DNA from: Dolomedes plantarius
Lineage: Eukaryota > Arthropoda > Arachnida > Araneae > Dolomedidae
DNA length: 64,000 nucleotides
Reading direction: 5' to 3'
Assembly (NCBI GenBank): GCA_907164885.2
Contig: OU015501.1
Span: 22,098,631 to 22,162,630, forward strand
Shown here: positions 57,201 through 64,000 of the stretch, piece after piece
Layout of the letters: each line of letters begins with the position of its first letter
How positions within the stretch are numbered: the stretch's first letter is position 1
The notes under the pieces: model-generated
What the model was told of the DNA's origin: nothing
What the model saw: only the letters and a program-made list of their open reading frames with translations
The model's database searches: none
Position numbers and translations under genes: made by a program

Positions 57201-60200
57201 CATCGATTAACATTTTTTGTACAGCCAGCACATTTTCTGGGACTACAGCTGACAAAGGTCTTCCTATGTGTTCTTCATCTAGGAGAGAATTTCAACCTCT
57301 CCTAAATTCTGTAAACCATCTGAATACAGTGGCATGAGATGGAGCTTCATATCCATATGCTAATTGTAGATGTTGAAGGCATTCTTCTTGATTTAGCCCC
57401 ACTTTAAAGTCAGAAAATCATAGCTCAATAATGCTCTTGTGTCAACTCCATTTTCTCTTCTTTCAAAATTTATTCTACAATAGCTAAATTGCAATTGTTG
57501 CCACAAATTATCGTCTGTGGACATAAAAGAATTCAGATTTAAATATCTGACCCCCCCCCCCCAAAAAAAAAAAAAAATTTGTCGCATATCTGCCCCTATG
57601 TCGAAATTTTCAGTATTGCCCTTGTATAATGCCAGAAGTTTGCTAGGCTTGGTGCCATATTTGTTAACTCCAGCCATCTGTGCATCAAGTGCTTCATATT
57701 GGTTCTAATCCCCACCCCTTTGTGGTTCTCCCACTAATATACAAGGCAGTTTATTTTTTTTTTAAATATGCATATCCAGAACTTTGTTAATCAATACAAC
57801 TTACTTGGAAATTGTGTGGCTGTAAGTTTTTTCTTATAAAAATACATTATGATATTAAATAACTTTGTTGAAAAAAATGGAGCAAGATTTTTTTTTTTTT
57901 TTTAAGTAAATGTGGCCTCAAAAACATTTGTTTCCAATTTTTTTTTCTTCATCACTGACTGATCTGAAACTATCCTTAAAACTAAAACAGGGTGCCCTTG
58001 TTAATTAAAATTTGAAACAACTAAGTACAAAATATGTTACCCTAAAATAATAATATATTAATTCAGTTTAACTTGATCTCTATAAATAAAGCAAAAATAA
58101 TTTCCAATTGAGGCATCCTATTCAATTTACTGTAATCTATTCAGTGGAAGTTAAATTTTGAATGACAGTAAAACATTATCAAGTTAATATCAAAAATATA
58201 AACTAGAGAAAATCTCTCAATTTTCAATCAGAAAATCAGTAGTTGGCAACACGTGCAATCAGTCCAATAAATCAAACAATTGATCTGTCAGAAATATGGG
58301 AGATAAAATCTATGAACTGGCTTTTATAATCCTTATGACGCAGTGCAAAGGATTAGCTTTCCTGCTCAGAGAAAAATAAGTTGCACCTCAAAGATAGGCA
58401 TAATATTGCTTAGTGAGCCTCTGGTATTATACGGAAGGTTAGTTGGGTTTTTGATGTAAAAGCACAAGGTACAGATAAATACATACAAAACTGAATAGAA
58501 AAAATTCAGGAAATATAATGATTTAAAGGATTCTTTTGTAGCTATACACAGGGTAAATTTCTCCGAACATTTTGCTAGCTAAGCATGGTGTAATCATTAT
58601 TCTTGAGGGAGTCTATCTTAGTTATAATCTGTAATACTTATTTTGGTTGCAAAAATTATTTACTTATGCTTGAGTTTTTAATAGGACATTTTCATTATGA
58701 CTCTGTTTTCTCCTTACCACAAAACCAAGTCATTGTGGGCTAATTTAGTGACTTCAGGCAAAATTTCAAGCTTCTTTACAAATTCATAATGAAATTACTC
58801 CACACAGAAAATTAAAAATAGAATCAAGTTTAAGATTTTGAAAATATTACTTAATTTAAATCTTCTTTCCTTAGAGGAAGATATATGTGTTATGTTGATG
58901 AACAAAGTAGTTCTCTGTGTGGAATCTGAAAATCCACCCCAAGCTACAGTACAAGAGCTTATGGAACTCATTTTACAAGATGACCAAGATCTTTCTTTAC
59001 CAGCAAGTGCAAGAGATGTGTTTTCCTTATGGCTTGTTTCACCTATGCTTGGCAAGTACAAATCATTCCTTTCATTTTTGTTGTAATAATGTTTTATTAT
59101 GATAAGAATTCTTGGCTAAAACATATATTTATATACGTAGAACTACAACTGACTGGTTTTCAAAGGCCTTATCACACCAGACAACAGTGGATGACACTTC
59201 TCCTTAAGTATACATCTGCTTCTACTAAGCATTTAGACAAAGGTATGTATATTATACAAAACTTAAAATTTGTGTTTCTTGTCTTGAAAGAAATATTTAA
59301 GGCTGTTTGTTAATATGCAGTAAAATATTGATAACTGATTTAGGTAATCAAAAATTATTGAACACTTATGGTACAAGAATTATAAGACTGTTAATGAGAC
59401 CAGGTAATAAGATCAAACTCTCATCAAAATGTCCATTTTTACTTATGTATATAGAATAACTTATGCCCTTTTTAAGGGAAGATAATGGTGCCAGGGTGAG
59501 TTTGCCAAAACATTATGTTCTGTCATTTATATCAGACTTTATATTTAAAATTTCATAAGTGCAATTATTTTGTCCTTTCAAAATTTTGTATGTCTGCTAT
59601 GATGGTAAGAATGGGAACTTTTTGTAAAATCATGCAGGGAAACTTGGAAAGCTAAGCAAGTTAGCAAAGGGGGTCTGATTTATATTAACAGAAACTTACT
59701 TTGAAGGCTATCACCATACAAAAAGTATTATGAAGTTTAGAAAATTGTTTTTAGTAAGTTTTATATGAATAACCACCTGCTTGTTTTTATAGCCTGTTTT
59801 CTTTAACATCTCACTCTTGCTAATGATTCATATTTTTAACTTTCTTTTCTTTTGTCCCTCAAAATTAACTTTATCTTAGAGAAAAAAATTTCCACTGCAT
59901 AAATTTTCATTGGCAGTATGAAATCTATACTCTTAAATATTAGAAATCTTTTCATTATTGGGGAATGCCTCAGTCGTCTATAGATAGCACTCTTGGTACT
60001 TACTATCCAAGGGGACCAAATCTGGAGAATATGGGGGCAAGGAACAATTTTGTACCTTAGTTTTAACAGTTTCACTGCTGCAGTAGCAGATGAATGAGGT
60101 GGAGCATTGTCCTAATGGAAAAGAGCTTTTTTTTTGTGTGTGAAATGTGGCCTTGTCCCAATTTCACTATTTAAATGATCTAGTAATGATGCATAATACT

Positions 60201-61254
60201 CTTCAGTAATTGTGTTGCCCTTTTCCATGTACTCAATAAAGATTATACTATGGGCATCCCAAGAAACAGTGGCCTTAATTTTTCCTGCTGATGAATGTAT
60301 GCATTTTCACATGCTTCAACCTACTGTTTTGACTGTTCTCTCATTTCTGGCTGATAGTGATCTAACCATGCCTCATCAACTGTTACAAAAATTCATCCGT
60401 ATTTCTTTGAAGCAGCTTCAAAGTGTCAACTCGTTCACATTTTTGTTTGATTTTTGGCAAACATGGCATCCACTTTGCCAACAGTTTTCTCCTTCCCAAA
60501 TATTCAAGAAATATATTATGTACATGCTCTGATGATAAGCTAACAGCCTCAGATGTCTAACTCAGGAAATGATCCTTATCACCCCACTGGGGTTATTCTT
60601 GTAGTTAGAAGTACTAAATTAGCCTTGTATTCGACATTGATAGATTGCTAATCCTTCATGTACATTTATGAAAAGCAAAGCAGTTATTATTTTTAAATTT
60701 GTCATCTATTTTGTTCATCATTTCATTTGATTATATCATCTACAAACTAATCAACCAAACTCATTGAGTATGTTGAATATTTGCTTTTATTCTTATTTTT
60801 TTTTTAAACTCAGTTGTTTTATTGAAATGTTATATAAATAATTTATCATATTTCTTATCAACTATCTCGATGACAAAATATGATTTATATTTATTGTGTA
60901 TAGTCTTTTTTTAAATGAATTAGTCATTAATTAATGCCTAAGAGCATTCATGAATAAGAATTTGAATGTGCTTGAATAAGAATTTATTTCTGTACTGGAA
61001 ATAAAGTTGTTCATATCTTATACATTATTTCTTATATATTACTTTCCCTTAGTCACACACACCTCTTTATATGACTGATTAGCTTTAACAATAATAAAAA
61101 TGAGCATCTTACTAATCTACTAATGAAAGTAATTAGCTTGGTATTTCATGTTTTGAAATTTAAATCAGTTGTAGCATTCTTATTTAATTTGTTTTGCTGT
61201 ATTAAATAAATTCGGTTTATATATTTTGATACTGGCCATTATCAGTGACCTGGG

Positions 61255-61294
<40 letters not shown>

Positions 61295-63671
61295 ACGGTG
61301 ATAATGTATAGCTTTGTTTCAAAGAATATCAACATACAATAAATTTTCATGAAATCTTTCAATATCCTATGTGTTGGTCTTCAGAATTTATTTTATTTTA
61401 GAATTGATTTGTATTTAGATTTTGTTTTGTTGAATTTATATTATATGATTTTCATATATATTTTCTTTTGAAAAAAAATATTCTGTGTTTTTAATCTCTT
61501 TTTTTTTTTCCAGATGAGCCTGAACTGTATCTAAAAAGAAATGTCTTTTATGACAAACAAGATGAAATGAGAGTAAGTTTTTTATAGCATGTAACTATGT
61601 AGTAGCCTTTGTTCAAAAAAGGAAAGTTATTAATATATACTAAATTTCTAATTTTAGTGTACTTTGTAATGCATAATAATGCATGTTTAGAGTGAAAATT
61701 ATTTTATTATGTATCAGTATCTGAATCTCTTCAAGACTTATAACTAATTTTCATTTCATGTATAAGAGTAATCTAGTAATCTTAGTAAAATTTACCCATT
61801 TATTAGAGTACAAACTCAAAAAGCTTTAAGCATTTTTGAATTTAGTCTTGTTGCTAATAAGTGAAAGTTAGACAGCTAAGAAATGGAATGTCATAAAACA
61901 TCTATAATTAAAAATGTTAATCCTATTTTTTTACTTGTAAAAATCTGTGGCTATCATCTAAAAACATGTTATTAAAAGTTTTTAAGTTGAGAAAAGTATT
62001 AATTCTAAACTCAATTGATTGTGAAATTTTTCGATAAGAAATATATTTATATGTCTCTTCATACTTCAACGTCCAGATGATAGGTGAAAGGCTAGGCTTC
62101 TGGTTTTCAAAACCCTAGTCTATGGGTTTAAATCCTAACGGATAAATTAAATGGATATTTATAACCATTCAAAATCAGCTTAAAGCCATAGATCCTTGTC
62201 TGTTTAGCCTTTATGTTAACAAAGACTACCATACTACTCTAAACCAATCAACCTTTACCTTACTGAATAAGTAGTTTCACATATTGTCTTTAAATACTGT
62301 ATAAAATGAAATTCAGGATTTTATTTTAAATAAAATTCTCATATTTTTTTTTTTAAGATATGTGACATGAAAATTCTTGAATTACTGTATGAAGAAGCTA
62401 AGTATAATGTGTTAAAAGGACGTTATCCTTTTGAAATTCAAGATTGTGATGTCTTAGCTGGGATTCAAGCTCGTTTAGAACTCGGCCCTTTTAATCCTCA
62501 AATTCACACTGCTGAATTCTTTAGGTAACTCATATTTATGTTTTGTTTAGTTAGTATGCATATAAAAAATGTTTCCAGTAACTATATTGTGATATCTATA
62601 TATGTCATTGTTTTAACTTGAGCTACAGTTTAAATTTTTGTCAACATTTTAAAATTTCTGTGTTCTTTTTAACTTTCTACTATTAGTATACAAAATCAAT
62701 TCGGAGAATCTTAAATTTTATCAGATGTTTAAACATCCATTAAAACATGAATGATAATCAACTCTTGTGTAATAGTCTTGTTCTTACAAACCATACCATT
62801 GATTTATGCTTTATACAGCAACATTTTATTCATATTGAGTATAGAAGAACCTTTGCAGTTTCAGTCTTAATGTTTGCTTGTCTCTAATGTAAAGCATATA
62901 TATGTCTTGTAATGGTATTTTATTTCTTACAAAAGACTAATTATTTATTTCTTGTCATGTTAATTCATATCTTTGTATGTTTCATTCAATGAGACATAGT
63001 GAAATGCATAAAGGAATATTCAGAACAACTTAAATTTTATCAGATGATATTAAAACATCCATAAAACCACTAATGCTAGTGAAATTAATGATTGAATTTT
63101 ACAGAGTTCATTTAAAACCCACTTAGTGCCCTTTACCTCGATACGATATGACAGGGTGCTGTTTGTAACTGGCATAGTTGCTTCTATAGAAGTGTACAAG
63201 TAAGAGCTTTGCACCACTAAATAGAGCTAAAAAGACATGTAAAAAAAATGTTAAACACTGTACTTGTAAAAAATGGACTTGGTGTCCTTTATCTCCAGCA
63301 CACAAATATATATCTGTTGTAATGGTATTTTATTTCTTACGTCTGACTAATTATTCATATTTCTTATCATGTTTATTCACATCCTTGTGTATTACATTCA
63401 ATGAGACACAGTGAAATGCATAAAGGTATGAAGATGTGAAAAAATTTATCTAAATCCTCAATATTTTTTTTATTTCTTATTACAGAAGCAAGATAACTGA
63501 GTATTTACCTAGTTATGCATGCAAGAATCGATGGTCATTTCTAAACGTTAGTACTAAACCAGGACCAGAACATAGGCTTTTGGATCGATATCGAGGAATA
63601 ACAGTTAATACTACCCGCTACAAGTTGCTTAGGAAATATATGGAGTTTTGTTGGGCATTACCTTACTATGG
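54224..63671 (+). CDS. FRMD8: FERM domain-containing protein 8 homologue (FRMD8/Bili/iTAP), 5' seven exons
   Basis: FRMD8 is a cytoplasmic FERM protein that binds iRhoms and stabilises the ADAM17 sheddase complex; the fly homologue Bili inhibits Wnt signalling at LRP6. Coding exons are 54224-54296, 55380-55580, 58875-59051, 59141-59242, 61514-61572, 62358-62524 and 63486-63671 (321 codons and two bases), all in compatible phase. Exons 1-2 give a Pro/Tyr/Arg-rich N-terminus (PEWELPRSYPVGYRTVHPEY). Exons 3-4 form the first FERM lobe, with SARDVFSLWLVSPML joined to ELQLTGFQRPYHTRQQW. Exons 5-7 form the second lobe: DEPELYLKRNVFYDKQDEMR, KILELLYEEAKYNVLKGRYP and ARLELGPFNPQ, ending MEFCWALPYYG. 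These follow human FRMD8 closely (VFALWLVSPLLE, RRNVFF, LRLLYEEAKGNVLAARYP). Intron 3 (59052-59140, 89 bp) has a GC donor. The ATG is the first after an in-frame stop. The third lobe and C-terminus lie beyond the window. Confidence 0.93.
54718..55270. mobile_element. piggyBac-type MITE in FRMD8 intron 1
   Basis: The element is flanked by TTAA at 54714-54717 and 55271-55274. The ends CCCTTAAGCAGTACAGTG and, in reverse complement, CCCTCAAACGGTACAGTGG are terminal inverted repeats that start with CCC, as in classical piggyBac. Subterminal GGGTCGGATCCAACCC near 54764 is mirrored by GGGTCAGATCCGACCC near 55235. It is 553 bp with no transposase. Confidence 0.88.
56345..57451 (-). pseudogene. mariner transposase, nearly full length but frameshifted, in FRMD8 intron 2
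   Basis: Read on the minus strand, pieces cover most of a mariner transposase. The N-terminus corresponds to GLNQEECLQHLQLAYGYEAP, then ATVFRWFTEFRRG, IGRPLSAVVPENVLAVQKML and RCTYQLIQTELNIGSTTTHK. These are followed by LVCSWVPHNLTEHQKAECVR, a segment with the first catalytic Asp changed to Glu (ITGEE), WVFEDDPKPTMVKR, LMLYHDNASSHTARITAKFL and HPPYSPDLAMCDFWLFFNLK, with the DD34D-type residues. Several frameshifts disrupt it. ACGAGGGTCACACTGAAA near 56352 may be part of a terminal repeat. It sits opposite to FRMD8 transcription. Confidence 0.9.
59840..60550 (-). pseudogene. mariner transposase remnant in FRMD8 intron 4
   Basis: The minus strand encodes ATVSWDAHSIIFIEYMEKGN, TITEEYYASLLDHLNSEI, and after frame changes a counterpart of the HQDNAP catalytic block and KLLKLRYKIVPCPH (degraded LPHPPYSPDLAP). 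It is the same family as the remnant at 16340-17015, with which it shares nucleotide stretches such as GTTTCACTGCTGCAGTAGCA (here) and its near-match there. Further upstream sequence to about 60550 is probably also mariner. The gene is dead. Confidence 0.8.
61250..61296. repeat. (TA)n (TG)n microsatellite in FRMD8 intron 4
   Basis: TA tract running into TG tract. Confidence 0.92.
62068..62250 (+). mobile_element. tRNA-derived SINE in FRMD8 intron 5
   Basis: A tRNA-like head has CCAGATGATAGGTGAAAGGC (A-box region), GCTTCTGGTTTTCAAAACCC and a B-box-like GGGTTTAAATCC, at pol III spacing. A body of about 100 bp follows. Both control boxes have one or two substitutions relative to consensus. The sequence differs from the other two SINE families in the window. 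Confidence 0.5.
62893..63428. repeat. Direct duplication in FRMD8 intron 6
   Basis: About 62893-63015 and about 63303-63428 are diverged direct copies, sharing TTGTAATGGTATTTTATTTC, CATTCAATGAGACA and AGTGAAATGCATAAAGG. A third shared piece, CTTAAATTTTATCAGATG, links 62710 and 63030. The spacer contains a less AT-rich segment (63121-63305) with no recognisable product. Confidence 0.75.
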
Positions 63672-64000
63672 GTAAATGTAAATGATTTATTTTTATATGT
63701 GGTTATTCAAATGTATGTGTCTTTCTTCTATGTAGGTGTGTTAATTTTTTTAATTCTGCATGTTAGTTACTTTGTACTCTCTCTTTATATGATAGCAAAA
63801 TTATTTTTGAAAAAGACTTATTGGCAAAAGACATTTTTTAAAGCTAAGCAAATTGCTACTACTAAATTCTGATTAGGTCTCAGTAATGGCCAATCTGTTA
63901 CTGTAGTTGATTAGCATCAAACCACCTGTTAGTTGAATCTGAAGTTTGAAACTTAGCATTGTCCATCTGGAACCCACAATTATCCCCTGCAAGAATCCTT
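63672..64000 (+). other. FRMD8 intron 7, continuing past the window
   Basis: It starts at a GTAAAT donor after TATGG and contains no further exon before the window ends. Confidence 0.7.

Noticed and set aside
21415..57563. Short poly-G and poly-C runs (for example 21415, 24228, 41208, 45008, 57551) as regulatory or G-quadruplex sites
   Set aside because: They are single homopolymer runs, several at the edges of repeats, without the spaced runs expected of a quadruplex, and could be sequencing-length errors.
1..64000. CRISPR array, bacterial operon or prophage
   Set aside because: No regularly spaced repeats, Shine-Dalgarno-led gene clusters or phage genes were seen. Spliced animal genes and eukaryotic transposons dominate.

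Overview
The window is an AT-rich, repeat-laden stretch of an animal nuclear genome. It has spliced genes with GT-AG and GC-AG introns, long TA microsatellites, and many DNA transposons and tRNA-derived SINEs. The gene set (7B2, CLCC1 and FRMD8 homologues) and the transposon types point to an arthropod. The SINE, mariner and ZMYM1-like hAT types would fit a spider or other chelicerate, but that is inference from remembered families, not something the sequence proves.

Three host genes are supported. (1) On the minus strand at 21.5-23.4 kb are two coding exons of neuroendocrine protein 7B2 (secretogranin V), the chaperone and inhibitor of prohormone convertase 2. A candidate untranslated first exon and promoter lies near 30.3 kb, and the C-terminal exon was not found. 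(2) At 51.4-53.6 kb (minus) is an uninterrupted 713-codon frame for a CLCC1-type ER chloride-channel protein, with a long N-terminal luminal region that contains an internal duplication. (3) Head-to-head with it, on the plus strand from 54.2 kb to past the window end, are seven exons of an FRMD8 (Bili/iTAP) FERM-domain protein. CLCC1 and FRMD8 share an intergenic region of about 650 bp that is probably a bidirectional promoter.

Almost everything else is transposon debris. From 2 to 7 kb: a fold-back element interrupted by a Tigger/pogo element, a pogo-like MITE, a Helitron and a near-perfect 1.06-kb palindrome. From 8 to 21 kb: hAT and piggyBac-type MITEs, a second Helitron, SINEs, a mariner remnant carrying a nested MITE, a mariner rearranged into a hairpin, and an LTR-like block. 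From 32 to 46 kb: a piggyBac-like fragment, a 4.2-kb ZMYM1-like hAT with perfect 8-bp target duplications, a LINE tail, a third copy of the main SINE, more MITEs, an LTR-like block and a Tc1 tail. FRMD8 introns hold a piggyBac-type MITE, two dead mariners, a SINE and an internal duplication.

The most notable observations are the 1.06-kb palindrome and the hairpin mariner (both possible sources of hairpin RNA), the duplicated motif in CLCC1, two homology-supported GC-AG introns, and several transposons with intact target-site duplications. No CRISPR array, rRNA gene, convincing functional tRNA gene or bacterial-type operon was seen. No clearly novel biological system was demonstrated.
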